Shown here in pieces: positions 12,172 through 24,880 of a DNA stretch of 64,000 bases. Location of the stretch: NCBI GenBank assembly GCA_009733575.1, contig ML769468.1, positions 159,872 to 223,871 of the forward strand, in the 5' to 3' direction. The stretch is from Gymnopus androsaceus JB14 (lineage: Eukaryota; Basidiomycota; Agaricomycetes; Agaricales; Omphalotaceae). Made by a program: the position numbers and the translations under genes. Positions within the stretch are counted from its first letter, which is position 1; the number at the start of each line of letters is the position of its first letter. Under the pieces are notes generated by a model. The model did no database searches, had not been told where the DNA came from, and worked only from the letters and a program-made list of their open reading frames with translations.

Positions 12172-12804
12172 CATCAGCAAAACCTGAGTGTACTGGATAG
12201 CGCTGGATAGCACTATCCAGCACTCATAGCACCCATAGCACTCATAGCAAGGTTCCCATCTATCCAGAGCTATGGATTGCTATGGGGTGCTATGGATCGC
12301 TATACTTACTGCAGGAACATTGGCTGTCAGATTCTATTCAATAGCAAATATATTACTTATTTGAATTGTTTTCCATTCCAATAGCTCCAAGCAGCACCGC
12401 AATACAATGAGATGGAGATGGTCTGCCAAAAACATAAAATCCAAATAAATTCATATATTACTATGTTTGTAGTACCTAGGACAATAACTAAAATACTTAG
12501 GATGACTATTTGTATATTAGGTCTTTGAATGCCCACAAGAGTTAAGATTGATAGTAGAGTAAACTAAAATGATGGGGAAGAATAAAGGCAAGTTGAACTT
12601 TGACAAGTCTTTGCGTCAATTCTTATAGTGCTGGAAGGAGAGATCCGAGAGAATGACAGCTGTCAAATGGTTGACAGCTGGCACAAATGCTCGGTGATCC
12701 CATAGCAGCTCATAGCAAGCCATAGCAGCCATAAGTCTCTCCAGAACTATGGCTGCTATGGCCTGCTATGAGCTGCTATGGCCATTATCCAGGTTCTGCT
12801 GATG
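12172..12804. mobile_element. MITE-like element, copy B (633 bp)
   Basis: Same family as copy A. The left end is CATCAGCAAAACCTGAGT; the right end is CCAGGTTCTGCTGATG with one mismatch in the inverted repeat. Both sides carry CG (12170-12171 and 12805-12806), again suggesting a 2-bp target duplication. The left arm includes an extra hairpin, GGATAGCACTATCC, and both arms are full of CATAGC/GCTATG words. The words TGACAGCTGTCA and AATGCTCGGT are shared with copy A. There is no coding capacity. It truncates the kinase relic on its left. Confidence 0.8.
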
Positions 12805-13630
12805 CGGCCAGGTTACAAGGCCGAACCGCCTGGGTGGCCTGCACTCCAGGGTCTACTTATACTGACAGACCGGGTCAAAGCGCATTCTGCGATGCCATTC
12901 TCTATATGAAGCATTGCAATTCATTCAACCCATCCATTTCATCCTCTCAACTCAGGTCTATGTATCTCTTGGCAAATTAAAACCCCTGGTTCCAGTTTTG
13001 TCTCTTCCGACCAAGACTGTGCTTCTGGTATAAATATTTTTCCCTATCCTTGCCTTCCATAAAGCTCACCGCTTGCACCTGTCTGCTTTGGACGCATATA
13101 TGTGTCTCACAACTGCGCAATTGCAGGAGCTCGACTGAGGATTAATTTACTGACACATAAGTATACGGGGAATATCTGCATTACAAGTTTACTCAGTAAT
13201 GTTCTTGTGATTGTAACTCGGTTCATAACACCTAAGTAGTAGATTGAACAGAAACAAACATGAGCAATCACTAAAGCTTTAATCCAGTTGTATGTGTCAT
13301 TGTGGAGGATAGTTCACCTTCCGGACTTAATATATACTTTGAAGCAACCTAGTATGTATCCTTGATGGATCCTGTTGAAGATCACCGAAGACTGGGCTGC
13401 CGGCCATGAAGGAAAGGATGCGTCTATGCCTTTGGAATATGAATAACTGTGTAGAGAAACCACGAGTTTCCCTCCACAATTGAGCTTTCAAGTTGCTTCA
13501 ACCCATGTTAAATTAACCATTTGCGAAGCCATATCGGTAACACGGGCCGGGCGGTTCGGCCTCGTAAACCCTACCGCAGCCGAAGCGCCAGTCGAAATCG
13601 GCAAAAAAAAAAGCGGCAATACGATCACGT
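12805..13630. other. Gene-free stretch
   Basis: Only short non-conserved ORFs. No repeat, RNA gene or coding signal that I can support. Confidence 0.4.
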
Positions 13631-13823
13631 CAAGGGGCATTCGGCATCCGAACGGCAGACATGCATGCCCACATCGTGATCTTAATTGAAAAGTCACCAC
13701 CTGCTGACATCGATGGCGTTAGCCATTCAGTTTTTTGAATGGAAAACATAACTTTCCCGCGCATGCTTGCCTCTTTTGGTAACCCAAGAGGGAGTCTGCC
13801 GTTCGGATGCCGAATGCCCCTTG
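13631..13823. repeat. Perfect 30-bp inverted repeat (foldback, 193 bp)
   Basis: The arms 13631-13660 and 13794-13823 are exact reverse complements over 30 bp (core GGGGCATTCGGCATCCGAAC). They are separated by 133 bp and are more GC-rich than their surroundings. This could be a short MITE or a remnant of one; no clear target-site duplication is seen. It sits about 110 bp upstream of the next gene's ATG, so it may lie in that promoter. Confidence 0.85.
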
Positions 13824-13931
13824 GATCACGTTTGTTGGATTTGGATCTTAGCGCCCGAGCTTAACCTGCACTTCACGCTGAAGAATCAAGATACGACACT
13901 TTGAGGCTCTTTACGAAACGAAAGAACGGAC

Positions 13932-15993
13932 ATGGGATTTTTGAGTCGGATTATCTCATCACTAGGAAGCAAAAAGAGCAGAAGAAAACGGGCTGAGATT
14001 GCCCGCAACAACGGTTGGGTCGACGAAGTGGGAGCTCAGACGGATCAGCCAGTAAACAGCGATGAAGCCAACGAAATAGCCGCCAATCTTTTGCTACGTT
14101 CCTCCTCTGCACGTTATGCTGTTGTTGCAGAGACAGACTATACTTCTCTGCCTCCACTTCGTGAGTTTCGCTCTCTGCAAGTTTATTGATACTAACTTGT
14201 CCTAGCCCATCCAATTAATAGTGCTCTGAGCACACCCTCTGAATCCACCACTAGTCTTCCCAGTGTTTCTCGTCGTGGTACTTATGTCGTCAAAGTATAC
14301 CCGCGCCAAAAGCACACTTCCACAGACCTTCTTGAAGTTGATAATGAGCCTCAGACTCCTCAGCCTCGTCGTCGTGCACAAACAGTTGGAGACGACAGCA
14401 CACATCTACAAGGACTTCGCAGAGATCCTTCCGTTGCTAGCTTGCTCGACTTGTACGACGAGCATGGTCACCTTCCATCCAAGGCCTTTTCCAATACTCC
14501 CCCTCGGGAAGGCCGCGCCCAGACTCAGAGAACTGGTTCAACCTTGCGTGAGCTTCTCGGTGACCCCAGTCACCGTCATAATGCTAGCTCATTAGAAGGC
14601 GATATTTCCTGGGCTGAACGCTTTCTTGGGTAAGCAAATGATCAAGCGTACAGTATAATTCACTCACATTGAATTTGTTTGCAGAGAGGCTAACAGTGCT
14701 GCTTCATCCGTGTCTTCTCTTGCTCTTCAGACTCCAGACACTTCGGATTCTCTTTTCTCCAACAGTCATTTATCCAGTAACGCTCATCATGAATCCACAT
14801 TCCTTACAAGCGACAACGATCTTTCTTCCAGCTTTCTTGATAATCCTATCATTTCTTCGATGGAAGTAGAACTCAGTGAGATCACTGAATCCTCACAAGT
14901 TATCGACAGTCCATACGTGACTGAAGATCCACAATTGAACCAGGATCCAAAGACTCCTCGTAGAGCTTCAGAGGTCTTTGGCTTTCTCACAGAGAAACGA
15001 AAATCTCGCGCCCCTGAAGACACACTCGACAGATCACTTCCGGGACCGCCTAGTGCGTTCAGCTTGCCGTCTGAGGGTCCGGCGCTCTCTCGGTTTTCTC
15101 TCGATACTTTATGCGACAGTCACAACACTGTTGCCATATCTCCTTCTAGTGACACTCGCTCTTGCGAGTCTCGGGAAAATCATCCTGACTCTATTTTTGA
15201 CGACTCCTTTGCTTCCTATGACATCCCACAACAACAACCAGCTTCTTGGACCGACCTCCATCTCAACCACGCTGATTGGGCTATCACGTCCGACGATAAC
15301 CCCACGGTGGAGGATGCCCAAGTCGCCCGCAAAGTGAAAGTGATCTTGACCGCCCCGACCAAAGTTATTGTCACTGCACCAACACCGTTGGCAGATACTA
15401 CCGATCGACCCACTGCGACTCGAATTCCTCGTGGTCCACGGTCCCTTCATCGTCCGCGTTCACGCAGTCTCACAAAAGATCAACGACCGGGTCTCATTGA
15501 ACGGTCCAACTCTTCAGACCGTTCAGATCCCTTCGCCCCCGTTCCCTCTCGGCCAATGAAGCTCCAGCGTCGCTCATCAACCTCTTTAAACGACCACGCC
15601 GACATTCATGTTCATATTTCCAGGCCGTTGGAAAAACAGAGCAGTGGCAGCAGCAGCAAGAGCCGAAGGCTAGGAAGCACCAGATCACTCATGTCCGGCT
15701 TATTCGATAAAGAAAACACAAATACTCTCAGCAGTCTTTCCGCTACAGCCGAACTTCCCATGACACCAATTCGGTCCAATTCCTCTTCTTCGCGTTCGCT
15801 GTTGCGTTCCGCTATTACCCCGGCGTCGTTTAGACCTCCGGAGGGGATGACGCCCTCTCCTGCGTCGTCGTCGGAGCTGTCGCCTGTGGGGAAGATGATG
15901 ATGTTGGATGTGAGGCGTCAGAGAAGTAAGACGAGGGAATCACAGAAAGGTGGTGGTGGTGGACGACGCCATGGGAGCGAGAGGGTTATATGA
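13932..15993 (+). CDS. Unknown Ser/Thr-rich protein, 653 aa
   Basis: Three exons (13932-14160, 14206-14629, 14685-15993) join in frame. The N-terminus MGFLSRIISSLGSKKSRRKR has a Gly after Met and a basic patch, so it could be N-myristoylated and membrane-bound (inference). A conserved-looking block, TGSTLRELLGDPSHRH then GDISWAERFLG, straddles the second splice. The rest is low-complexity Ser/Pro with basic clusters (PRSLHRPRSRS), an acidic Ser-rich middle and a Gly-rich tail. No catalytic domain is visible. The frame is clean over 2 kb, unlike several neighbours. It may be a cytoskeletal or polarity factor, but I assign no function. Confidence 0.75.
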
Positions 15994-16976
15994 ATGATGT
16001 TTATGTTGTTGAATTGCTTTTCACGTTTACAAGTATACTGAACGGTTTTATGATTTTCGTTCTTATTTATTTCATACAGGTTATGGTCGGCTTTTCTTTT
16101 TTCGCGTTTGGTTATTAGTATCCTGTTGTAAATTGTTTATCTCGTAACGAGATGTGCTGCTTCAACAAAACTTGCATGTCATTTATTGTAGGCAAAAATC
16201 ATAGCGTCATTTAGGACCTAAGGCCAAATCCACAAGAGATGATCCCGAGGTCGGAGCTGGCCGGAGGTCCTGCTACAGTACTCTTGGAGGCGATTTTTAC
16301 CGAGTTCTCTGAGCGGTGTAAGGAATGCTGGTTTTTTTGAATTAATTGCTGTAGCCCACACGAGTTCAACAATCTACAGAGGAAAATGCAGCGAGACAAA
16401 ACAAAGCGACGGGCGCTAACCTTCGCTTTGTCTTGGACCATCACAGACAGTCACTTAACCGTTTTTCCTTCTATACCCTGCATTTATCAAAAAAAAGAAT
16501 TTTAAAAAATCCAATTTAACGCGTTCGTTTTGAGGGGTAAGTAAACCTTTGTTTATTTCCGAGGTGGATAGGAGGTCACGGTCTGGTGGAACTGCTTGTG
16601 GAATGAGAACGAATAGGGCGTAGCTTACACTGTGTCTTCGAGTGTATTGGTTGGTAGGCAGAGAAAAAGGCCCGGAGGTTCGAGTGTATCGAATGCGTCG
16701 CATCAGCTCGTTTCCAAAATATGGCTTTCCAGAACACCGAGTCAGAAATGACAGCTTAACGATTTTATCCCCATTGCTTCTTTGAATCTTTCTCTACTCT
16801 ACCATCGAGACTTGACTGACAAAGCTGTCACCTTTGTAGTCGTTGAACGATATCACTTCCTTCGTAGCGCTACACCAGTTACCGATTCAATTTTGTGTTT
16901 CTCACCGGTGAGTGACCATGTAGCAAATCTATCCTTTTGAATTAAAACAGTAGAATATCTAGCTCCAAAATCTGCA
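15994..16976. other. Intergenic region with possible 5' UTR intron of the F-box gene
   Basis: No conserved ORF. A GTGAGT at about 16908 and an AAAACAG at 16950 just before the F-box ATG look like a 5' UTR intron. Confidence 0.35.
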
Positions 16977-18586
16977 ATGTCTGCAAACTTTCAACTCCGG
17001 ACAAACATGGACTTGGAGGAGATACGTCGAAGGTTACGCTCAGAATATGGCTCTGGAGTTCAGTCCGAGGCTGAAATCTCCGGAGTGCTCGCGGATGTTG
17101 ACAAAGACCTGGAGGACTGCGACGCCGAGTTCCGTCGTCTACAGTCGCGTATGATCGCTTTACAAAATCAGCGCAAGCGTTTAGCGGAGCACAAAGTTTT
17201 TCTGGCGCTTTCTGCGGTCACCCATTCGTAGACTGCCTAACGAGACCATGCTGCGCATCTTTGATTATGCATGCGAGATGAACGAGCTTACATCGAAAAA
17301 GTTGCAGACAATGCCCGCATTGACAATCAGCGGTATATGTTCGCGATGGCGAACTCTCGCGCAGTCTTATCCAGAACTCTGGTCCCGTATCCGACTTAAA
17401 CTGTGGTCGAAACCTCGTTGTCTACCAGGTTTGCCCATCTTGGATCTTTACCTTGATTCTTCAAAACAATTTCCCCTCATACTTGAAATTCCTTTGATGA
17501 ATTTTGAAGAGCTACAGGCGGACCATCGAGAAGTTTGTGCTAAGCTTGCTGCATGCAGTGATCGCTGGAAGGAGCTCACCGCGGGACACCCCAAAATCTA
17601 TACAGCCTATGACAGCTCAGAACCCTTCCGATTTCCCATTACTGGAACAGCTCTTAATCCCCAATATCGCCTTCAACAACGAAAAAGATCTGAATCGCTT
17701 TCAGCATGCTGCAAATCTGAAGGTTCTAGCCCTTTCTGACATTGTACATTGGGCAGATTTGCAACAGCGAAAATTTCTGTGGGCGCAGATTACTGAGCTT
17801 GATGTAGCTCAGTGCGAGGATATGATGAAGCACATCTTGGAGATGCATAGTCTCCAGGAATTGCACTTCAAACAGTTCCCAGACAATGAAAGTACTGTCA
17901 TACTTTGTTCGCCTCCAGTAGCAACTCCCTCTGTCCAGAAGCTCGCACTTACTCTCAGACAAACATCTCATCTGGAGTCTGAGAGGTTGGCCAATGTGGT
18001 ATTTGCATCCATCACATGCCCTAATCTAACCTCTCTTTTTGTTGAAGGAAAGGATGGATATAAGGATCCATGGCCAAGAGATATGGTCAATGGCTTTATA
18101 TCTCGTTCATCTTTCCACCTCACCACTCTTTCAATCAAATTTATTCCACTTTCGGACTCTGATCTCATTGATCTTCTTCGTCGCCTTCCTTCTCTTCATC
18201 ATCTCACTGTAAATGATTCCAACATCACTTCTCCAAGTTCCATAACCCCACTACTCATCCAAAGTTTACACGCCTTCCATCAAACAAGCCCTGTCGCTAT
18301 CTTTACGGTGTTGGTGAAAAGGCTACAGACTCTTTCACTGACCACTAGTGCTGAGGCTCAGGAAGCCTTCAACGATAGGGATTTTGTTGATATGGTCTCG
18401 TCGAGGTGGTTTCTTGATGGCTATAAATCTGATTCGGATTCAATGAATTTGAATGGTGGAATGGCCTGCCTTCGTTCAGTGGTTATGCGTTTCACGAAAC
18501 GAGATGTTGACGAAGAAGTATACAGACCTTTGAAGTATATTGAAGAAGAGGGTATGAGGGTTGTAGTTATTGGCCGAAATTCGTGA
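16977..18586 (+). CDS. F-box protein with LRR-like C-terminus, two apparent frameshifts
   Basis: Typical Agaricomycete F-box architecture: an N-terminal coiled coil (EIRRRLRSEY to IALQNQRKRLAEH), then the F-box starting SPIRRLPNETMLRIFDYAC with ISGICSRWRTLAQSYPELWSRI, and a long C-terminal region of leucine-rich character (FPLLEQLLIPNI, LTSLFVEGKDG, LLRRLPSLHHLTVNDSNI). Such proteins recruit substrates to SCF ubiquitin ligases. The frame changes twice by +1. The first is in the T5 run 17197-17201 (restoring VFWRFLRSPIRRLP), the second in TTT 17632-17634 (restoring PFRFPLLEQL). No GT donor lies between the joined parts at the second site, so an intron cannot explain it. Either assembly indels or a young pseudogene. 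Confidence 0.8.
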
Positions 18587-19982
18587 TTTTATCTATCTTC
18601 GACCTCTTTCTGTGATACCCCAGAGCTAGTCCCGACATACCATATTGCATAATTGTACTGTACTATGGATTTTGCCGTTTCTCCTTCGTTTCTTTTTTCT
18701 TCTTTTTTTTGGTTCACAATGTGCTGTTAGCGCAGCGCGGCTAAAGAAGCCAAGTTTGCTGTTGGAACGATTATTTCGTTTTCTTTTTTATTGCAGTTCA
18801 CGAGTTGGTGTTTTTACCTTTTGATCTTTTCAGAAGAAGGCTGAGAAATTTTCATTGAGAAACGCAGAAATATGAGCCCATTTTGGGCTAAAAAAAAGTT
18901 CGTGTGTCTTTGATTCCGCTGTCCACTTCGCTTAGATTCGAGTCTTTAGACTTGGTCAGGCGTCTCAATTCTGAGCTCAGTAGAAGCGGCCTCTGGACTG
19001 CGGTGAAATCCCCAGGTAGACAATATTGACTGCTGCACTTCTTTGAAGTACAGTCATTCAGGTCAACAGCGGCAACTTTGCAAAGCCCTGATCAACTAGG
19101 AGTGAACTAGTCTGGGACTTAGAGCCTCTTAATTCCTCTCACCGCTACTAAATAAAGGGATTGAAAAAGACCTAAGGGACTTATTTTTAATTGTACGTAG
19201 CTCACAGTAAGCGCTTGCGCTAAATCGCGACCAATAGGGGCTAGGAGCTCCAGCTTTGGCCTACCTTTCTTGGTAGCACGCGTTCTGGCGTCAAGCGCCG
19301 ATCTCTTCCTCTTTCTTACCATCAGCATCACACCAACGAAAGGATTTTTTCGACGACTCGAAACGACTTTGTTTCTATAATGCCAACTGGTGTCGAGTCG
19401 TTCGTTAGTAGTAGTACTTAAAGATACGAGCAATGCCCGAATCACGACGATCTCGGAAGGTTTGGAAATCATACTTTCCAAAACTCTCTTTCGCGAGGAC
19501 AGATTTCTTGCGACGTGAATCACCGCAATAGCTAGCGAGATGGACGACGAAAAGACGAGGATGGCGTTATGTAGGACAAGCAACCACGCGTAAGCAGGTT
19601 TTTAGAAGTTCAATATAAATTTCCTAAAGAAATCCCGGATGCAAATGTCATAAAAAGCCCTTCTACTATTTCGAGTCGGAGAACGAGCCAGAATCTGACG
19701 CGTCGCAGGCGATTATTCAAAACGTTTTGCAATGCGCTGCTACTAATAGGCGCCTATGGTCTATTACAGGATGACGCGATTCCGAGCCTCAGAAGCGATA
19801 CTGAGTATACATATTGTACTCTCCGAATACTCTCTCTCTTGCACTCTCTAATCTTTCTCCTTCCCGGTCTTAGGACTTTTCGTTCTAAACATGGCCCGCC
19901 TGTTGTGACTAGGATTCACGTGCCGCGTGACTCTGGCGTTGTGCTGCCGGTGATCTGCCGCCCACCGTTTCTCTCAACCATC
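18587..19982. other. Gene-free intergenic region
   Basis: The only long ORF (19119-19583, minus) lacks any recognisable domain and has codon use unlike its neighbours. I see no RNA gene or repeat. Confidence 0.4.
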
Positions 19983-22184
19983 ATGAGCTCTGATACTGTC
20001 GAAGACTTCCTAAGTAAAGAAATCCTAATTCAAGGAAACATTGTGAGTAATTATATGTATACCTTGAGCTCTGTTCACGAAACACCTAGGTCACCTACCG
20101 CTCACTCAGTCGTCAACGGTCTATACACGTTAACGCTGCGAAAAAGTAGGTTCATTCCATGGATTTTCCTCCATTAAATCATATATATGTCTCGTAGTGC
20201 CCTTGCTTCCTTTTATGCCCAAACTCGACAAGATAACCAGTCCAAACTCGCTGCAACGTACCTAGTCAGCGGAGAGATTGAACCAGAGACTAAACAACCG
20301 GACCGCATGGATATTGACGAAGAGAATGCCGAAGATAAAGACGCTGAATACGAGGATGATGGAGATGAGCAGGTTGAGACAACTGAGGTCGTTCTTGTGG
20401 GCGAACAAGACTTGGAACGTGTGTTGTTGTTTTCTGCACTTGCCTATTCGTTTCTCAAGCTTACCCTATTCTTTGTCTGTTTATTATAGGTGTAAAATCC
20501 AAATTTCAAAGATTTTCGCCATCCATATCTATAGCTTGTCCCCCGCACCCATACGCGTACGTCGTGGCTACTGATACACGCGAACGCGAATCCAAACGTG
20601 GAAATAATTTATTCTAGGACATGGGGCTTATCTGTGGCCCTACTGAAATCGTTCGGGAAATTGATAACAAGAAGGGCTCTGAAATGGCGGTAACGATTGG
20701 AAAGATTGTTGGAGGCGATGTGAAAGTACGTTTTTAGTGTTCTATATGATTCTCAGTACACTAACACTATCACAGGAAGGACCCAAAAAGAAACAATATC
20801 TACCACTTGCGCCCGCCGCGGTTTCCACTACATCAGAGGCTTCATCTACTAGCAAGCTTCCTGCTGCTCCTGCACCCGCGCGTGGGGCCAAAGCGACTAC
20901 AACGACGTCCGAGAAACCGAAACCGAGTGGTAAACTCGACTTTTTCGCCAAGCCGAAACCAAAAGATACAAAACCGACAAAGGATTCTACCAAGAAAGAA
21001 CCAGTCAAAGAAGCATCATCGAAGGAGAAGGAGAAGGAGAAAAAGTCCAAATCCTCCACCGCCGCTGCATCCAAGGACTCTGATGTTGAGGAGAAATCTA
21101 AGAAAACGAGTGCTAAAGTAGGAATTTTTTATTTCACAACTTGTTTATATATAGATTGTAATGATCTCCCAGCCGGCATCCAAGCAGAAACAAGAGCGTT
21201 CATCGGAGGAGGAGAAAAGCAAGCCTGCATCCTCTAAAGCGAAGGGGAAAGCGCCAGCGAGCAAGGTCATCTTTACAATACACCTACCGTCGAGAGCGAT
21301 ATTCACGATTTTATCTACTTGCAGGCTGGAACTCAACGAAAATCCGGCGCCCTAATGTCCGATTCAGATGATGATGAAGAGCAGCCTGTGGCTCATTCCA
21401 AGGTCAGGGCGAAGAAGGGTACAATTGTTAGCGACGACGACGAAGAAGACGCGTCTGTGAGTCGAACGAAGAGCAAAGGCAAAGGGAAGCAGGTGATCAA
21501 AGAAGAAGACGAAGATCTCTATGCCATGATGGATGTCGACGACGGTATGTTTTTGCAATCTACACCCTAGTTCTCTCAATCTCATTCCTGATATGACTAG
21601 ATAATGTCATTCGTGCCTCGCGTATCCGTCGAAAGTCATCCCCCGAACCTTCTGAAATTCCGACATCTCCAGAGCCAGAAGATGTAGATGTAGAGATGGA
21701 AGACGTTATTGCGCCCGCACCCAAAGCGAAGAAGAAGCTGTGAAGAAGACTGTGCCCGTCGGTAGGAATGGGTTGAAGAAGAAGCGTATTGTGAAGAGTA
21801 AGATGACTGTTGACTCGAAAGGGTATACAGGTAAAAACTTCTTCTTTTCAACTAACCTTGCAGTCATCGACTGACTTTTGATGATACGCCTATGCAGTCA
21901 CGGAAGATTACAGCGAGTACGAGTCTGTCGACGAAGAAGAGCCCGAGCCTGAATCAGTGAAAAAGGAAAAGGGGAAGAAGAAAAGTACGGACAAGGCTGG
22001 TGCTACGAAAAAGACAGTGGCATCGAAAACGAAAACGGAAGAGGAGAGTGATTCTTTTGCTTCAGTGAAAGTTAAACCTGCTCCGAAAGCAAAGCCGAAA
22101 GCTTCGTCTTCGAGTACTAAAGGATCGGGCAACGGCCAGAAGGGGATTTCAGCTTTCTTTGGAAAACCTAGTGGGAAAAAGTAG
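19983..22184 (+). CDS. POL32: DNA polymerase delta non-catalytic subunit (Pol32/Cdc27), PIP box at C-terminus
   Basis: Third subunit of DNA polymerase delta; it ties the polymerase to PCNA in nuclear replication and repair. The N-terminal domain is spread over small exons (VEDFLSKEILIQGNIVTYRSLSR, NALASFYAQT, IFAIHIYSLSPAPIR, DMGLICGPT). A long Lys/Glu/Ser-rich linker follows, then the family motif KKKRIVKSKMTVDSKGYTVTE, and a C-terminal PCNA-interacting box, QKGISAFFGKPSGKK. Exons: 19983-20042, 20090-20145, 20198-20418, 20490-20556, 20618-20725, 20776-21117, 21173-21265, 21325-21544, 21601-21830 and 21898-22184. They total 1,684 nt, two bases short of a whole number of codons. This matches two apparent 1-base losses: AAA at 20508-20510 and around 21728-21738. 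At the first site a different donor is also possible. Identity sure. Confidence 0.9.
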
Positions 22185-22475
22185 GACAGAAAGCCAATGG
22201 GACTAGTACTTTTTGTTTGTATCCTTTTGAGTATTTCTGTAATACAAAGTATCCTAGCACGCGTGAACGAAGCCGTATGTAGCTACTTGTGCGCCTCGAG
22301 CACATCTCCGCTGTTTTCCACGTGGACGGGCTTGATCCGACTAATTCATTTCAAACTACCACACACCACTTTCATTATCACCACGTTCACCTCTACGGAC
22401 GCCCGTCACGGGTCTTTCGCCAACGTACTCACACCTACTACACCCAGCGACGATTCTTACAGCGAGGCTTTCGAA

Positions 22476-24485
22476 ATGACGCATACATATGGAATTGCAG
22501 ACTCTAACACGGCTACGGATGGAGGTGAAAATCCAGAGTCGAGTGAACAGAGCGCTCTCCTTGGGAATCATGCAACTGCGAAGAAGGATAAACGAGACGG
22601 GAAGGCCAATATGATGTAGATGGTTCAGTTTCCTTGTGTAGCTGGTTGTCTAATCTTTTTTGCCATACTAGGTATGGAATTATAGCAATTCTACCGTACG
22701 CGTAACAGGTGCTGATTATATTCAAGTTCATCTACTAGCAACTTGGTCAATACGATTATCGGCAGTGGTGCGTTGGACTTGAGATCTAATTGTACATACG
22801 ACTTATCCATAATCATATCAGGAATGTTGACCTTTCCCCTCGTATGTTTCTCTAATAACCTCACGAGCTTGCACTGTATATATTCATTTCTCGGCACAGG
22901 CTTTGGCTTCAGCGGGAATCCTACCTGGGATGCTCACCTGCGCGCTCTCAGGAGGCATAGCAGCGTTCGGACTGTATCTTCTCACACTATGTGCTGCGAA
23001 AGCTCCCCACCGTCGATCTTCGTTCTTTGCAATCGCACAAATGACTTTTCCTCGAGCTGCTATCTTTTTTGATTTGGCTATCGCTATAAAGTGTTTTGGT
23101 GTGTCTATAAGGTATGTGTTGACTATGCTATACTGTTCTGTGATATATTCGTTGACCGTTTCATTCCACAGCTACCTGATCATCATCAAGAGTCTTACAC
23201 CCAATGTCGTTTCTTCCTTGTATCACGATTTAAGCGACAGTGAACCTGCTGCGTGGATGTTGAATGGAAGGAACTGGTTAATTATATTCATGGTCATCCT
23301 GGTACCTTTGGCATTCCTTCGTCATCTGCATAGCTTGAGGCACACTAGTTATATTGCCTTGTTCTCAGTGGGTTAGTATTCGTTAATTCTCCCTTGACGC
23401 GTATATTGCTTACCGTCGTGATCTAGCGTATCTTCTTGTCATTGTGATCAAGTGTTACTTTTGGCCTTTGGATAACATGCCACCTGCAGGCGAAATTCAT
23501 CTCATCTACTTTACGCCCAACTTTGTGTCGACCTTCCCTGTGCAAGTTTTTGCATTCACTTGCTCGCATAATGTAGTATATCTCAATCTATCTGGTGAAT
23601 CTCGGCTGATAGACGCTCCACAGCTGTTCTCGATCTATAATGAGATGAAAAGTAATACCCAAAGTCGAATGAATATAACCATAGGCTCTGCTATTGGTTC
23701 AGCGACCTTGACGTACGAAATCATCGCTGTCTTTGGATACCTGACTTTTGGAACCAATGTAAGTACTGGATGCGCTGCAGTACTTGATGCTCACCGTCCT
23801 ACAGGTTGGTGCGAATATCATTGCGATGTATCCTCCAACTTCGCTCTTCGTTGCCATTGGACAGGTAGCCATCGTGATACTTGTACTTATTTTCTTACCC
23901 GTTGCAAGTTCATCCTGGCCGAAACTGCTTGGACAAGGTGTTTCATGCTGGTGAGACCGTGAAGCCCGCCTCAGATGGCGAGGAGGATGTCGAGGTCGAC
24001 GACCATGGCAGTGGCGAGATGTCCGACACCAAGCACATCATCCTGACGTTGGGTATAATCGTAAGTACCTTTCACGATAGCTTACTTTGTGGATGATCTC
24101 AAGATTGGTAAGTAACTAATGTCGGTTCTGCGTTCCGCTATTTAAACACATACCTAGTGCTCTCATTCGTTGGCTCAACTGGCTCAACGACCATCTCTTT
24201 CATCCTTCCGGGGCTATTCTACTGGAAGGTACGTGCGCTTGGATGAACAAATGGCCAAGATCGCTCACTATTAATTCTAGTTGACTCGCAACGACGAAAG
24301 TTCGAGAATACTGAATCGCGCCGCCATAGCGCTGGCTGCATACGGCATGTTCATCTTTGTATTCTGGTAAGTCATAGTGCTTGGTCGCATAAAGCTGTAT
24401 AATAAATTATCGCTTCCACAGCTTGGGATTCAACATATATCAAGTGATATATCCGGCGGCGAATTCAGGAGGACCAGCTCATTAG
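22476..24485 (+). CDS. Amino acid/auxin permease family transporter (vacuolar AVT5/6/7-like), two apparent frameshifts
   Basis: Multi-pass amino acid transporter of the SLC38/AVT group, probably vacuolar. After a short charged N-tail come SNLVNTIIGSGMLTFPL and ASAGILPGMLTCALSGGI (helices 1-2), then LVPLAFLRHLHSLRHTSYIA, FTCSHNLFSIYNEM, VFGYLTFGTNVGANII, FSYPLQVHPGRNCLD, VLSFVGSTGSTTISFILPG and a final helix near YGMFIFVFCLGFNIY. Eleven exons include one of 20 nt (22822-22841). The exon sum is 1,418 nt, two more than a multiple of three. This fits two extra bases that I infer independently: near 23886-23893 (before FSYPLQV) and TTT 24070-24072 (STFTIAYFVDDL restored). Corrected length is about 471 aa. 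The first splice (22615/22727) is the least certain. Confidence 0.85.
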
Positions 24486-24880
24486 AGTATATGCCTGTAG
24501 TTATCTGTATATAATGTAATTCATCATTAAAAGCTTGAGTACGGGGAGAGATCTGTGGGAGCTTACGTGATTCAAGGTCCCATTTGCCTTGCACCCTTTA
24601 ACCACGACTTGGACCCAATTGGTCGCAAGAGCACTCCAAAAAGCGGCTCATCGGTCGAAAATCAATCCGACGGCCTATCCAGTACTCTTATGACCTTTGC
24701 TTGCTATGTCGTCTGGTGAGTAACGCCTCGCTGCACGACGAGCCCCCCAGATCACTCAAAGGCTGCGTTAATATCGCTGCTTTTTCCTAACCGCCCCCAG
24801 ACCATAGAAGTAATCCGACAGTTTCAGAGTCATCTGCATCCTCTTCGAGCTCTAGAGTTTCATCGCCGTCTATTGTTGCC
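24486..24880. other. Intergenic region
   Basis: Terminator of the transporter and promoter of the R3H gene. No other signal seen. Confidence 0.4.

Noticed and set aside
17581..17650. A small intron joining the two frames of the F-box gene
   Set aside because: There is no GT donor in the stretch; a one-base indel in TTT restores PFRFPLLEQL exactly.
19119..19583. 154-codon minus-strand ORF
   Set aside because: No domain, no sensible homology pattern and no splice context; treated as chance.
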